DNA from: Microbacteriaceae bacterium
Lineage (GTDB): Bacteria > Actinomycetota > Actinomycetes > Actinomycetales > Microbacteriaceae
Direction of reading: 5' to 3'
Assembly: GCA_025464975.1 (NCBI GenBank)
Contig: JAODMT010000004.1
Span: forward strand, 248,001-312,000
DNA: 64,000 nucleotides
Shown: positions 54,408 to 62,824 of the stretch, in pieces
How positions within the stretch are numbered: position 1 is the stretch's first letter
Layout of the letters: every line of letters starts with the position of its first letter
Position numbers and translations under genes: made by a program
Notes under the pieces: model-generated
The model's database searches: none
Seen by the model: only the letters and a program-made list of their open reading frames with translations
What the model was told of the DNA's origin: nothing

Positions 54408-54449
54408 AGAAATCATCTCTCGGGACGCGGCACCCGTCGCACCCAAACC

Positions 54450-54482
54450 CGTGCCCTCGTTCACAGACAGCGAAAGGGCACG
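54450..54482 (+). promoter_or_regulatory. Hairpin that can hide the ykoE ribosome-binding site
   Basis: CGTGCCCT (54450-54457) pairs with AGGGCACG (54475-54482). The right arm contains AGGG, the ribosome-binding site of GTG 54486. This could be the translational expression platform of the TPP riboswitch just upstream. The switch mechanism is inferred. Confidence 0.6.
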
Positions 54483-54485
54483 ACA

Positions 54486-55109
54486 GTGCACACCGTAAAC
54501 ACAATCCAACCGGCATCCTCGACGCGCACCCGTCGCTGGCGCGTCATCGACATCGTGGTCGCGAGCGTCATCGGCGTTGCGAGCGGCCTGCTCTTCTTCG
54601 TCTGGGATGCCGCATACGTCGGGCCGAGCGCCCTGCTGACACCGTTGCTCCCCGGGCTTCAGGGCCTGCTGAATGGGGGCTGGCTGTTCGCGGGAGTGCT
54701 CGGCGCGCTCATCATCCGCAAACCCGGTGCGGCGCTGTACACGGAACTGCTCGCAGCGGTCGTCGAGGCCCTCGCCGGCAACCAATGGGGCGGACCACTC
54801 ACGCTAGTCGCCGGCCTCGTGCAGGGACTGGGGGCTGAAGCGGTGGTACTGGCCTTCCTCTACCTCAACTGGCGCGTGTATGTGGCGTTGCTCGCCGGAG
54901 CCGGCGCCGGGCTGTTCGGAGCCGTCAACGACCTCATCTTGTGGTATCCCGGCTCGAAGCTCGGCTTCTCGGTCACCTATGTCGGAACCTCGATGGTCTC
55001 CGGTGCGATCATCGCGGGGCTGCTCTCGTGGCTCGTCGCGCGTGCTCTGGCGCGCACGGGAGCGCTCAGCAGGTTCGCCTCCGGGCGAGAAGCGGTAGGG
55101 CGGGTCTGA
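54486..55109 (+). CDS. ykoE: YkoE-type ECF transporter substrate-binding (S) component
   Basis: This 207-residue S component for a thiamine precursor (hydroxymethylpyrimidine) has five to six membrane segments: WRVIDIVVASVIGVASGLLF, FVWDAAYVGPSALLTPLLPG and PGAALYTELLAAVVEALAGN, NQWGGPLTLVAGLVQGLGAE. NQWG matches the YkoE binding-site pattern. The TPP riboswitch upstream and ykoD/ykoC downstream support the role. The GTG start at 54486 is 8 bases after AAAGGG. Confidence 0.94.
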   Translation: MHTVNTIQPASSTRTRRWRVIDIVVASVIGVASGLLFFVWDAAYVGPSALLTPLLPGLQGLLNGGWLFAGVLGALIIRKPGAALYTELLAAVVEALAGNQWGGPLTLVAGLVQGLGAEAVVLAFLYLNWRVYVALLAGAGAGLFGAVNDLILWYPGSKLGFSVTYVGTSMVSGAIIAGLLSWLVARALARTGALSRFASGREAVGRV

Positions 55110-55114
55110 CGAAC

Positions 55115-56584
55115 GTGTCCTCGTCCATTCCGGCCGCGGGCGTGACAGCCCGCGGCTGGGGGTGGCGTCATTCCGGGCGAAAAGCGTGGGCCGTCAGCGA
55201 CCTCGACGTGCGGATCGAGCCCGGCGAGCGGGTTCTTCTGCTCGGCGCATCCGGCGCGGGCAAGTCCACGCTCGTGCACGCGCTCGCCGGAGTTCTCGGC
55301 GGCGAGGAGGAGGGCGAACAGCGGGGCGAGCTGCTGATCGACGGTCGACGCCCCGAGGACTCGCGCGGCCGTGTCGGCTTAGTGATGCAGGACCCCGACT
55401 CGCAGGTCATTCTCGCGAGAGTGGGCGACGACGTCGCCTTCGGGTGCGAGAACCTCGGCGTCCCCCGGGAGGAGATCTGGACTCGCGTCGCCGAATCGCT
55501 TGACGCGGTCGGTCTCCGGGTTCCGCTCGATCATCCAACCGAGCAGCTCTCCGGCGGGCAGAAGCAGCGGCTCGCCCTGGCCGGTGTGCTCGCGATGCAT
55601 CCCGGACTGCTCCTGCTCGACGAGCCGACCGCCAACCTCGATCCGGACGGCGTGGTCGAGGTGCGTGAGGCCGTTGCCCGCGTGCTCGATCGCACCCACG
55701 CCACGCTCGTGGTGATCGAACACCGGGTGGAGGTGTGGCGCTCCCTCGTCGACCGCGTCATCATTCTCGCGCCGGGCGGGGGAGTGCTGGCCGACGGCGC
55801 TCCGGATGCCGTGCTCGGCACCCAGGGCGCCTCGCTCGCCGCGTCGGGCGTCTGGGTCCCCGAATTCCCGCCGGCCGCGCCGATTCGGGTGACCGCTCCC
55901 ACCTCGGAACGACTGCTCGCCACGGAGGGCCTGTCGGTCGCGCGTTCGGGGTCCGGGGTGCTCCAGTCAGGCATCGACCTGTCCCTCGCGGTGGGCGAAG
56001 CGCTCGCCGTCACCGGGCCGAATGGTGCGGGTAAGTCCACCCTCGGGCTCACACTGGCGGGCCTGCTCGCCCCGGCCGCCGGCCGCGTGGCGGCCGCTCC
56101 TCGCCTCGCCAACGGGATCGGCTCCCACCCGATCCGATGGAAGTCGAGAGAGCTGTTCACGCGTATCGGCACTGTGTTCCAGGATCCGGAGCACCAATTC
56201 CTCGCCTCGACTGTGCGCGATGAGCTGGCGATCGGCCCGCGCGCCCTTCGCCTGGTCCAGCCCGAGATCGATGCTCGCGTGGATGAACTCCTGACCAGGC
56301 TTCGGCTCGAGACCCTCGCCGCGGCGAACCCGTTCACCCTGTCTGGTGGAGAGAAGCGGCGGCTGTCCGTCGCGACGGTGCTTGCCACGAGGCCGCGGGT
56401 CATGGTGCTCGACGAGCCGACCTTCGGTCAGGACTCCCGCACCTGGCAGGAACTCGTCGCGCTTCTGGCCGGGCTCCTCGACGAGGGCTGTTCCATCGTG
56501 GCGGTCACCCACGATGCGGAGCTGGTATCCGCTCTCGCGACCACCACACTGCGCTTTGACAGCCGCACGGAGGTGACGGCGTGA
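55115..56584 (+). CDS. ykoD: YkoD-type ECF transporter double ATPase
   Basis: This 489-residue protein has two ABC ATPase domains in tandem, as in YkoD. The first has Walker A LLLGASGAGKSTL (Lys50) and signature LSGGQKQRLALAGV. The second has VTGPNGAGKSTLGLTLAG and LSGGEKRRLSVATV. Walker B sites are LLLLDEPTANLDPDG and VMVLDEPTFGQDSRT. It powers uptake of the S-component's ligand. The GTG at 55115 is 5 bases after the ykoE stop; its own stop overlaps ykoC by four bases. Confidence 0.94.
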   Translation: MSSSIPAAGVTARGWGWRHSGRKAWAVSDLDVRIEPGERVLLLGASGAGKSTLVHALAGVLGGEEEGEQRGELLIDGRRPEDSRGRVGLVMQDPDSQVILARVGDDVAFGCENLGVPREEIWTRVAESLDAVGLRVPLDHPTEQLSGGQKQRLALAGVLAMHPGLLLLDEPTANLDPDGVVEVREAVARVLDRTHATLVVIEHRVEVWRSLVDRVIILAPGGGVLADGAPDAVLGTQGASLAASGVWVPEFPPAAPIRVTAPTSERLLATEGLSVARSGSGVLQSGIDLSLAVGEALAVTGPNGAGKSTLGLTLAGLLAPAAGRVAAAPRLANGIGSHPIRWKSRELFTRIGTVFQDPEHQFLASTVRDELAIGPRALRLVQPEIDARVDELLTRLRLETLAAANPFTLSGGEKRRLSVATVLATRPRVMVLDEPTFGQDSRTWQELVALLAGLLDEGCSIVAVTHDAELVSALATTTLRFDSRTEVTA

Positions 56585-57363
56585 GCGCGTTTCAACCGGT
56601 GCGCGGAATATCCGCGATCCATCGCCTCAATCCCATCGCAAAGCTCGCCGCCCCGCTGCTGCTCGCCGGTGCCCTGCTGCTCACCATCGACTGGGTGTCG
56701 GCCTCCGTGGCCCTTGCCCTGGAATCGGTGCTGTTCTTCCGGGCCGGGCTCGGCTTGCGCAGGTTTTGGTTGCGCACTCTTCCGGTGTGGATCGCCGCTC
56801 CGTTCGCCGGGCTGACGATCCTGCTCTACGGTCGGGCCAGCGGCCACAGCTACTTCCACTGGGTCTTCATGAACGTCAGTGACGGCTCGATCTCACTCGC
56901 CGTGGCGACGACCCTGCGGGTCCTCGCGATCGGTCTTCCGGGGGTCGTGCTCTTCGTGACTGTTGACCCCACCGATCTCGCCGACGGACTCGCGCAGGTG
57001 GTCCGACTCCCCGCCCGCTTCGTACTCGGCGGGCTGGCCGCTCTGCGACTCGTCGGGCTGTTCCTCGACGACTGGCGGTCCCTCGAATTGGCGAGGCGCG
57101 CCAGGGGGGTCGCCGACCGCGGTCGCCTTCGCCGGTTCGCGAGCCAGGCGTTCGCGCTCTTCGTGCTGTCCATCCGCCGCGCCACCAAGCTAGCCACCGC
57201 GATGGAGGCCCGGGGGTTCGGGGCGCCGATCCAACGCACCTGGGCCCGGGACTCTCCGTTTGGATGGCGGGAATGGGTCCTCGTGCTGATTGGAGCCGCC
57301 ATCGCCGCCGTCGCCCTCACCGTGACGATCGTCAGCGGACACTGGAACTTCATTGCCGGATAG
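56581..57363 (+). CDS. ykoC: YkoC-type ECF transporter T component
   Basis: This 260-residue energy-coupling transmembrane protein has about five membrane segments (KLAAPLLLAGALLLTIDWVS, FFRAGLGLRRFWLRTLPVWI). The coupling Ala-Arg motifs are in LELARRARGVADRGRLRRFA and ATKLATAMEARGFGAP, which contact the ATPase. It completes the EcfTAS set with ykoE and ykoD. Start GTG at 56581 overlaps the ykoD stop by four bases. The kinase gene starts inside its last codons. Confidence 0.93.
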   Translation: MSAFQPVRGISAIHRLNPIAKLAAPLLLAGALLLTIDWVSASVALALESVLFFRAGLGLRRFWLRTLPVWIAAPFAGLTILLYGRASGHSYFHWVFMNVSDGSISLAVATTLRVLAIGLPGVVLFVTVDPTDLADGLAQVVRLPARFVLGGLAALRLVGLFLDDWRSLELARRARGVADRGRLRRFASQAFALFVLSIRRATKLATAMEARGFGAPIQRTWARDSPFGWREWVLVLIGAAIAAVALTVTIVSGHWNFIAG

Positions 57364-57880
57364 CGAGCTCCTCGCGAGCATCCGGAAGGCGCCCCGACCC
57401 GTCGTGCTGATCGACGGTCGATCCGGATCGGGAAAATCGACGATTGCACCCCCGTTGGCTGCCGCGCTCGGGGCCCAGCTCGTGCGCCTCGACGACATCT
57501 ATCCGGGTTGGGACGGCCTCGAACTGGCGAGCGAACACATCGGCGAATTCTTACTCGGGGATCCCTGGCCGCGCTGGCGGCGCTGGGACTGGGTGGCGGA
57601 TGCCCCCGCGGAGTGGCATCGCGTCGACGCCGCTCGGCCCCTCGTCGTCGAAGGCTGCGGGACGCTGAGCCGTGGCAACCGTGCGCTCGCCACCTTCGGA
57701 ATCTGGGTGGAATTGGATGCGGTCAGCCGAAAACGGCGAGCGCTTGAGCGAGACGGTGACGCCTATGCGTCGCACTGGGACCGTTGGGCCGCCCAGGAGG
57801 CGCGGTTTGCCGAGCGGGAGCATCCGCGTGACCTCGCGGACGCTGTGCTCGACGGCACCCGCCTGCCGAGCCTGCGGTAG
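57353..57880 (+). CDS. P-loop kinase-like (uridine kinase fold) protein
   Basis: This 175-residue protein contains a P-loop VVLIDGRSGSGKSTIAPPLA (Lys28) and a Walker B-type LVVEGCGTLSRGNR. It resembles uridine kinase or adenylate-type kinases. The start is TTG at 57353 (overlapping the end of ykoC by 11 bases), so it belongs to the thiamine operon transcript. A link to thiamine salvage, for example hydroxymethylpyrimidine, is possible, but the same small kinases occur in unrelated contexts. Confidence 0.85.
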   Translation: MPDSELLASIRKAPRPVVLIDGRSGSGKSTIAPPLAAALGAQLVRLDDIYPGWDGLELASEHIGEFLLGDPWPRWRRWDWVADAPAEWHRVDAARPLVVEGCGTLSRGNRALATFGIWVELDAVSRKRRALERDGDAYASHWDRWAAQEARFAEREHPRDLADAVLDGTRLPSLR

Positions 57881-57889
57881 CGTCGAATC

Positions 57890-58753
57890 ATGCCATCCCC
57901 CTTCATCACGGTCACCGCTCTCGCCGCCGCCCTCGGCTCCGCAACGCCACCGGCCGTCCTCGACGCGAGTCTTGTTCTTCACTCCGCGACCTTCGACGGG
58001 GACTACCGCCGGGAGTCCGGACGTCCGGCGTGGGTCGATGGCCACATTCCCGGCTCACGTCACGTCGACGTTGTGACGCAGTTCTCCGACCCGCAGGCGA
58101 CGCTCCACTACGCCCATCCCGAACCGGCCGCGATAGCGGCCGAACTGGCTCGGCTCGGCGTGGGGGAGGGGCGGCAGGTTGTGGTGTACGACAGCACCGG
58201 CGGAATGTTCGCCGCGCGGCTCTGGTACTTGCTGGACTGGATCGGTGTGCCCGTTCGGGTGCTCGACGGCGGATTCCGCGCCTGGGCCGAGTCGGGACGC
58301 CCGGTCGAGTCGGGAGAATCCCCGGCTCCCGCCCCGGTTGCGGCTTGGCCCGCGAACGCCGTTCGCCCGGCCTGGGTTACCAAGGAGGAGCTCATCGGAC
58401 GGTCGGAGACAGACTCACGACCGCTCGTCTGCGGCCTGCCGGCCGGCAGTTTCACCGGCTCCGACCCAACCCGATACTCCCGCCGTGGTCACATCCCGGG
58501 CAGCGTCAACGTGTCATCCCGTGACCTCTTCGCCGCGGACGGCACCGTTCGCGGGGAGCGCGAACTGCGGGAGGCGTACGTGACCCAGGGCGTGTCGGGC
58601 GACGAGGAGGTGTTGCTGTACTGCGGCGGTGGCATCTCGGCAGCCGCGAACGCGCTCACCCTCGCCGAACTCGGCGTGACGGCGGTGCGCATCTACGACG
58701 GCTCCCTCGAGGAGTGGTCGGCCGACGAGTCGCTACCGCTCGTCGTCGGGTAA
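57890..58753 (+). CDS. Sulfurtransferase (rhodanese/3-mercaptopyruvate type)
   Basis: This 287-residue two-domain rhodanese has an inactive N-terminal domain (VVVYDSTGGMFAARLWYLLD, with Asp at the active-site position) and a C-terminal domain with VLLYCGGGISAAANALTLAE, whose Cys would carry sulfur. RRGHIPGSVNVSSRDLF is the CH2-type motif. It is cytosolic and transfers sulfur from thiosulfate or mercaptopyruvate. It follows the P-loop kinase by 9 bases, perhaps in the same transcript. Thiamine thiazole also needs sulfur, but no link is shown. Confidence 0.93.
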   Translation: MPSPFITVTALAAALGSATPPAVLDASLVLHSATFDGDYRRESGRPAWVDGHIPGSRHVDVVTQFSDPQATLHYAHPEPAAIAAELARLGVGEGRQVVVYDSTGGMFAARLWYLLDWIGVPVRVLDGGFRAWAESGRPVESGESPAPAPVAAWPANAVRPAWVTKEELIGRSETDSRPLVCGLPAGSFTGSDPTRYSRRGHIPGSVNVSSRDLFAADGTVRGERELREAYVTQGVSGDEEVLLYCGGGISAAANALTLAELGVTAVRIYDGSLEEWSADESLPLVVG

Positions 58754-58818
58754 CGCCCACCCGCCTGCTCCGGGTCGGTGCGCCGCCCACTCATCGCATC
58801 GCGAAGGAGTGCGGTTGG

Positions 58819-59169
58819 TCACCCCCAACCGAGGTCGTGCAGCTCGGCGTCGTCGATTCCGAAGTAATGGCCGATCTCGTGCACCAGCGTCACGTGGATT
58901 TGTTCGTTCAGCTGCTCGAGATCGGCGCACGCGGCGAGCAACGGTTCCCGGTAGAGCACGATGCGATCGGGTAGCTCGCCGAAGCCGTAGTCGCCCCGGC
59001 GGGTGAGGTCGACACCGTCGTACTCGCCGAGAAGGTCGAGCGAGCCGTCCTCCGGCCGGTCTTCGGTGACGAACGCGACGTTCTCCAAGCGATCCAGAAC
59101 GTCGTCCGGAAGCAGATCGAGTTGCGCGATCACGAGGCGCTCGAACTCGGCCGAATCGATGTCGATCAT
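58819..59169 (-). CDS. Minigluzincin-type metallopeptidase family protein
   Basis: This 116-residue protein has the zinc motif TLVHEIGHYFGID (HExxH at residues 97-101), then an Asp after GI. It begins [20 protein letters not shown], with GDYGFGELPDRIVLYREPLL in the middle. The small size is usual for this actinobacterial family. Its substrate is unknown. Its start ATG at 59169 overlaps the DUF2017 stop by one base. It is the last gene of the clpS operon. Confidence 0.9.
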   Translation of the reverse strand: MIDIDSAEFERLVIAQLDLLPDDVLDRLENVAFVTEDRPEDGSLDLLGEYDGVDLTRRGDYGFGELPDRIVLYREPLLAACADLEQLNEQIHVTLVHEIGHYFGIDDAELHDLGWG

Positions 59170-59648
59170 CAGCGGTCGAGGCAATCCACCAGCGAGCCCT
59201 GCACGAAGCCGAGCCAGTTGTATAGGTCGATGAGTTCGGGCTCCTCGGTGCCGAGATCGCCGTCCTCGGTGATCCCGAGGCGGGTCGCGACAGTGAGCCG
59301 GATGTCGGTGAGCGAACGAAGCCACGCCCCCGCCGAAGAGTCAGTCAGCCGCACCTTCGAAGCGGACTTCGCCTCGGCGGCGCTCGCCAGGTCGGCGGCC
59401 ACCTGGTTGGCATTCGCTGCCTTGCGCTCCGCGAGTCCGTCGACGGTGAATCGGCGGAATTCGGCGGATGCTTCGGCGTCGTCGGGATACGCATCAGGCA
59501 GCAGCCGGTGAACGGCCGGGTCGGCGCGGTGAGCTTCCGGGTCCCGGACCAGCTCGGTGATCTGGTCGGCGAGGCTGCTCAGCAGCCGCGCCTCCTCGGG
59601 CAGGAACTCCGCGACGAAAAGACCCCGGGAGCGCACGAAGGCCTTCAC
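59169..59648 (-). CDS. DUF2017 protein
   Basis: This 159-residue protein has [40 protein letters not shown] and [20 protein letters not shown]. The [16 protein letters not shown] end is the DUF2017 signature. Function is unknown, but the gene follows clpS in most actinobacteria, suggesting a role with Clp-dependent proteolysis. GTG 59648 overlaps the clpS stop by four bases; its stop overlaps the metallopeptidase start. Confidence 0.93.
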   Translation of the reverse strand: MKAFVRSRGLFVAEFLPEEARLLSSLADQITELVRDPEAHRADPAVHRLLPDAYPDDAEASAEFRRFTVDGLAERKAANANQVAADLASAAEAKSASKVRLTDSSAGAWLRSLTDIRLTVATRLGITEDGDLGTEEPELIDLYNWLGFVQGSLVDCLDR

Positions 59649-59944
59649 TCGTCCACTTTCTGCAGCGTCGCCCACAGCCCGAAGTCGTGCATCGCCTCCA
59701 CGTGGCGTTCCATCTCTTCCCGGTTTCCGGTCGCAACCACCGCGCGCCCGTCGTTGTGCACCTGAAGCATGCGCTTGTTCGCCTCCGCCTCGGAGAAGCC
59801 GAAGTAGCTGCGGAAAACGTACGACACGTAGCTCATGAGGTTCACCGGGTCATTCCACACGATGGTGACCCACGGCAGGTCGGGGATAGTCGATTCCACG
59901 ACTTCGGTGTCCTCGAGAACATCCGTCAGTGTCATCATCTGCAA
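59645..59944 (-). CDS. clpS: ATP-dependent Clp protease adaptor
   Basis: This 99-residue adaptor delivers N-degron substrates to ClpAP/ClpCP. The fold is clear: [60 protein letters not shown]. The N-degron pocket residues NDP...M are seen. The N-terminal extension is short. First gene of the clpS-DUF2017-metallopeptidase operon. ATG 59944 or 59938 can be the start. tRNA-His and its terminator lie upstream. Confidence 0.96.
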   Translation of the reverse strand: MQMMTLTDVLEDTEVVESTIPDLPWVTIVWNDPVNLMSYVSYVFRSYFGFSEAEANKRMLQVHNDGRAVVATGNREEMERHVEAMHDFGLWATLQKVDE

Positions 59945-59961
59945 ACCTTCGTCCCTCGAAA

Positions 59962-59996
59962 GACGAAAGGCCCCGCGTGATGCGGGGCCTTTCGTC
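59962..59996 (-). terminator. Terminator of tRNA-His
   Basis: A 15-bp stem (59962-59976 with 59982-59996, GC-rich centre GGCCCCGC/GCGGGGCC) with a 5-base loop lies 22 bases after tRNA-His on the minus strand and before clpS. Confidence 0.85.
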
Positions 59997-60017
59997 GCCG
60001 TCTCTAGACGACCTCTG

Positions 60018-60091
60018 GGTGACCGACGGGGCTCGAACCCGCGACATCCGGCTCCACAAGCCAGCGCTCTACCAACTGAGCTACGACCACC
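60018..60091 (-). tRNA. tRNA-His (GTG anticodon)
   Basis: On the minus strand a full cloverleaf is present. The acceptor GTGGTCG pairs with CGGTCAC. The anticodon stem and loop are CTGGC-TTGTGGA-GCCGG, so the anticodon is GTG. The T arm is GCGGGTTCGAGCCCCG. The extra G at position -1 (base 60091 complement) and discriminator C are the His identity elements. CCA is not encoded. Confidence 0.97.
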
Positions 60092-60169
60092 ATGCGCGCC
60101 GACCGCGATAATTCACAACCGACACAACTTGACCATCTTATTACATCGGAGGGGTTCGGCGTTGCAGGC

Positions 60170-60790
60170 CTAGAAGTGAGGAAGAAACTTCTGCACGACT
60201 GAGGCCGAGATTGCCTGAACGTCTTCGCTGGTCGGCCCGGGATCGCTGACGAATACCGCCTTGCGGTAGTAGTCGAGCTCGCGGATCGACTCGAGGATGT
60301 CCGCGAGGGCCCGGTGGCCGCCGTTCTTGGCCGGGGCGTTGAAATAGATCCGCGGGAACCAGTGGTGCGTGAGCTCCTTGATGGAGGACACGTCGACGCT
60401 GCGGTAGTGAAGGTGCCCGTCGACGCGCGGCATGTAGCGGGCGAGGAAGGTGCGGTCGGTTCCGATGGTGTTGCCGGCGAGCGGTGCGCTCGCCTCGCTC
60501 GGCACAAATTTGAGGATGTACTCGAGCACGGCGTACTCCGCGTCGGCGAGGCTCACACCGTCCGGGATCGCCTCGATCAGGCCGGAACTCGTGTGCATCG
60601 CGCGCACGAAGTCGCTCATGTTGTCGAGCGCCGACTGGTCCGGACGGATCACAATGTTGAAGCCGGGATCGAGGAGGTTGAGTTCGAAGTCGGTGATGAC
60701 GACCGCGACCTCGACGAGTTCGTCGATCGTCACGTCGAGTCCCGTCATTTCGCAGTCGATCCAGACGAGACGGTCGGTGTTAACGGGCAT
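60170..60790 (-). CDS. orn: Oligoribonuclease
   Basis: This 206-residue DEDD 3'-5' exonuclease degrades 2-5 nt RNAs, including pGpG. The first motif VWIDCEMTGLDVTIDELVEV has Asp and Glu, then VITDFELNLLDPGFNIVIRP. APLAGNTIGTDRTFLARYMP carries the second Asp, and HRALADILESIRELDYYRKA the third with its His. The ATG at 60790 starts the family region. It lies next to tRNA-His on the same strand. Confidence 0.96.
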   Translation of the reverse strand: MPVNTDRLVWIDCEMTGLDVTIDELVEVAVVITDFELNLLDPGFNIVIRPDQSALDNMSDFVRAMHTSSGLIEAIPDGVSLADAEYAVLEYILKFVPSEASAPLAGNTIGTDRTFLARYMPRVDGHLHYRSVDVSSIKELTHHWFPRIYFNAPAKNGGHRALADILESIRELDYYRKAVFVSDPGPTSEDVQAISASVVQKFLPHF

Positions 60791-60893
60791 TGCTGAATTC
60801 TATCCGGGCCAAACCGCGGGCAGACCGGGGCGCGGCGCGGTGTGGGCTGCTGCAGCGGCCCCCTCCCGGAGAAACGAACTTAGGCTGGCAGTC

Positions 60894-61112
60894 GTGACTG
60901 TTCTCCTCGCCGTGCTACTCATCATCAATGCGGTGTTCACCGCGATCGTCTGGCCCACCTTCTACAAGCGCGTCGCGCGTGACCCTCGGGCGCGGGATGC
61001 CTCCGGAAATCCCACTCGCTTCCTCACCGTTCATCGCGTGATTGTGGGCGTCGCGTTTCTGATCGCCGCGGTCTCTCTCGTGGCGGCGGTCGTGTCCTTC
61101 GCCGCGCGCTAG
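60894..61112 (+). CDS. SCO4848-like small membrane protein
   Basis: This 72-residue protein has two membrane segments (VLLAVLLIINAVFTAIVWPT and IVGVAFLIAAVSLVAAVVSF) joined by YKRVARDPRARDASGNPTRF. This pattern is the SCO4848 membrane family of actinobacteria, of unknown function. GTG 60894 was chosen. It is divergent from orn. Confidence 0.85.
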   Translation: MTVLLAVLLIINAVFTAIVWPTFYKRVARDPRARDASGNPTRFLTVHRVIVGVAFLIAAVSLVAAVVSFAAR

Positions 61113-61169
61113 TCCGCATCGATCGCCGAATGGGTACGTATCCTTCGCCGGGCGTGATAGTAATTGAGC

Positions 61170-61448
61170 ATGACTGATGCGCAACCGACCATCGCCCGTG
61201 GCGACGAATACATCGTGATCTATCAGGGTGGCCCGAACGACGGCCAGACCGACAGTCGCATCTCGACCGACGGCGGCTTCGACTCGGAGATCACGGTGAT
61301 CACCGCGGTCGATGGTAAAGAGACCCTCATCGACTACAACCTCGTCGACTTCACCGAGGTCGGGGGGCGGTACCAGGTGCGCTACGCGTACGACGTGAAG
61401 GACAGCGAGCCGATCAGCGACCCCGAGGACCGGGGCAACCGCCAGTAG
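61170..61448 (+). CDS. Conserved small acidic protein
   Basis: This 92-residue protein starts MTDAQPTIARGDEYIVIYQG and has GPNDGQTDSRISTDGGFDSE, then YRYAYDVKDSEPISDPED-like end. It is probably a small beta protein of unknown function seen in Microbacteriaceae. The ATG at 61170 is preceded by TAATTGAGC; a TTG at 61164 is possible. No close operon partner. Confidence 0.75.
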   Translation: MTDAQPTIARGDEYIVIYQGGPNDGQTDSRISTDGGFDSEITVITAVDGKETLIDYNLVDFTEVGGRYQVRYAYDVKDSEPISDPEDRGNRQ

Positions 61449-61524
61449 CAGGCCGGCCGGTGTCACCCATCAGCGCACAGCAGTCCGCGGGAATTGTGCG
61501 CCTCCGCGCGCAGTTGCGTTAGAC

Positions 61525-61785
61525 GTGCAGCTGCTGTTTTTCTCCTCCTCGTTCTGCGATCCGTGCATTCAGACCCGAGCGGTGCTCGATCAGGCATCCC
61601 GGCTGGTCCCGGCCCTGAAGATTGCCGAACTCGACGTGGCCGGCAACATTCAGGAAGCCGAGAGAGCAGGAATCCGCTCGACGCCGACCGTGATCGTGCT
61701 GGACGAGGCCGGGTCCGAGGTATTTCGGGCCGAAGGCGCGCCCACGCTCAACCAGGTGCTGGCGGCCCTCGCCAAAGCGGTCTAG
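61525..61785 (+). CDS. Thioredoxin-like protein
   Basis: This 86-residue small thioredoxin-fold protein has VQLLFFSSSFCDPCIQTRAV with active-site CDPC (Cys11, Cys14). The cis-Pro region is RSTPTVIVLDEAGSEVFRAE. It is shorter than thioredoxin (about 105), with a truncated N-terminus. It is a possible thiol-disulfide exchange protein. GTG 61525 is the start; no ribosome-binding site is obvious. Confidence 0.88.
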   Translation: MQLLFFSSSFCDPCIQTRAVLDQASRLVPALKIAELDVAGNIQEAERAGIRSTPTVIVLDEAGSEVFRAEGAPTLNQVLAALAKAV

Positions 61786-62226
61786 GGGTCAGGATCGGCT
61801 CTTCCCGCGGCGGAACTGCCGCCGAAGTTGTCCCCTCGCGGGCGCCGCGGTTTCGGCGGTTCGAATCGCCGAAAGGCTCCCTATAAATGGGGGCGCGCGC
61901 GGGGGTCCCCAAATGTAAACACCGGGTCTACTGTGCTGGTCAGCGCCGACGATGTATGCCCGACACGTCGGCGCGGATACCCGAAGAGATTTGCTCGCTG
62001 CTTTCCCCCAAGTGGTAGCGACGAATTCCTGCACGGATCCGTTGTGACAGCGGCCTCGAGCTACTGTCACGAGCGGGAGGTTCGGCAGACCCACAGCGGC
62101 ACCGAGCCTCCCGCTTCACTTGCGCAATCCCGTTTCGAGCGGCGACGGCACGCGCTTCGCTAGACCGTTCAAATCCGAGGGGCAACCCCTAGTACGGCAT
62201 CCGGCGTGCTCCTAAGGTCTGCCGTC
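61786..62226. other. Intergenic region, no gene supported
   Basis: These 441 bases hold no frame with coding character. A small hairpin (TTTCGGCG at 61851-61858 with CGCCGAAA at 61867-61874) is present and could end the thioredoxin-like transcript. AT-rich sequence near 61882 (CTATAAATGG) is a possible -10. Confidence 0.6.
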
Positions 62227-62562
62227 ATGAAGCACATATCGTTTGCGAACAAATCAATGCTCGTGGGGGATGAACTGGCGTACGTTCTGCTGGAATATTG
62301 GGCGTTGCTCGTGGAGTGCGGCGAGGCAGACCTGGTCGAGGTTCGGGTGCTCGATTCGGACGGGACCGTTTCTTCGGAGACCGTCACGCTTGAGGCGGCT
62401 GTTCCGATGCGGATCCGGTCGGCATCGTTGCCGTTCGGCGAGCCGGACAACGCGGATGCTCTCGCGTACCTGCGCAGACGAATCTGGTCGATGACAAGTC
62501 CGCCGTGGGCACTCCCGCAGCCGACATCGTTGAGTCACTATTACGAAGCGTTCAATCTCTAG
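62227..62562 (+). CDS. Conserved hypothetical protein
   Basis: This 111-residue protein begins MKHISFANKSMLVGDELAYV and has LEYWALLVECGEADLVEVRV, then AVPMRIRSASLPFGEPDNAD and a SHYYEAFNL end. It is a soluble protein with no recognised domain. The ATG at 62227 begins the conserved part; a TTG/ATG at 62206 is upstream. Its function is unknown; similar proteins occur in Microbacteriaceae. Confidence 0.78.
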   Translation: MKHISFANKSMLVGDELAYVLLEYWALLVECGEADLVEVRVLDSDGTVSSETVTLEAAVPMRIRSASLPFGEPDNADALAYLRRRIWSMTSPPWALPQPTSLSHYYEAFNL

Positions 62563-62626
62563 CTCGTGCCCTGCACTCCATCAATAGAACGGCGCTCGAT
62601 GTCGAGTGGAATCGGGCGTCGCCGGG

Positions 62627-62824
62627 TTAAGTGGCGTGAGCCCGCGACTCCTCGATCGTGGAGTCGGCGCCGGGGAAGATCAGCGTCTCGTGTCCGTCGT
62701 CAAATCGGACGGCGTACGGTGGCGCACCGCCCGCACCGCGCACCTCCAGGATCTCGCCGTGCCGATCCACGGCACCGACGGTCCTGCCGTGGATGATGAT
62801 CCGGTCGCCTTGCTTTGCAGTCAT
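62627..62824 (-). CDS. DUF1918 protein
   Basis: This 65-residue protein starts MTAKQGDRIIIHGRTVGAVD and continues RHGEILEVRGAGGAPPYAVR, then RFDDGHETLIFPGADSTIE. It matches the DUF1918 small SH3-like domain of actinobacteria. Function is unknown. The start ATG at 62824 follows GGGAGGTGAAC. Confidence 0.92.
   Translation of the reverse strand: MTAKQGDRIIIHGRTVGAVDRHGEILEVRGAGGAPPYAVRFDDGHETLIFPGADSTIEESRAHAT

Noticed and set aside
61851-61874. GGTTCGAATC resembles a tRNA T-loop and might mark an integration scar
   Set aside because: The flanks form a simple 8-bp hairpin, and no acceptor, anticodon arm or flanking repeat fits a tRNA fragment.
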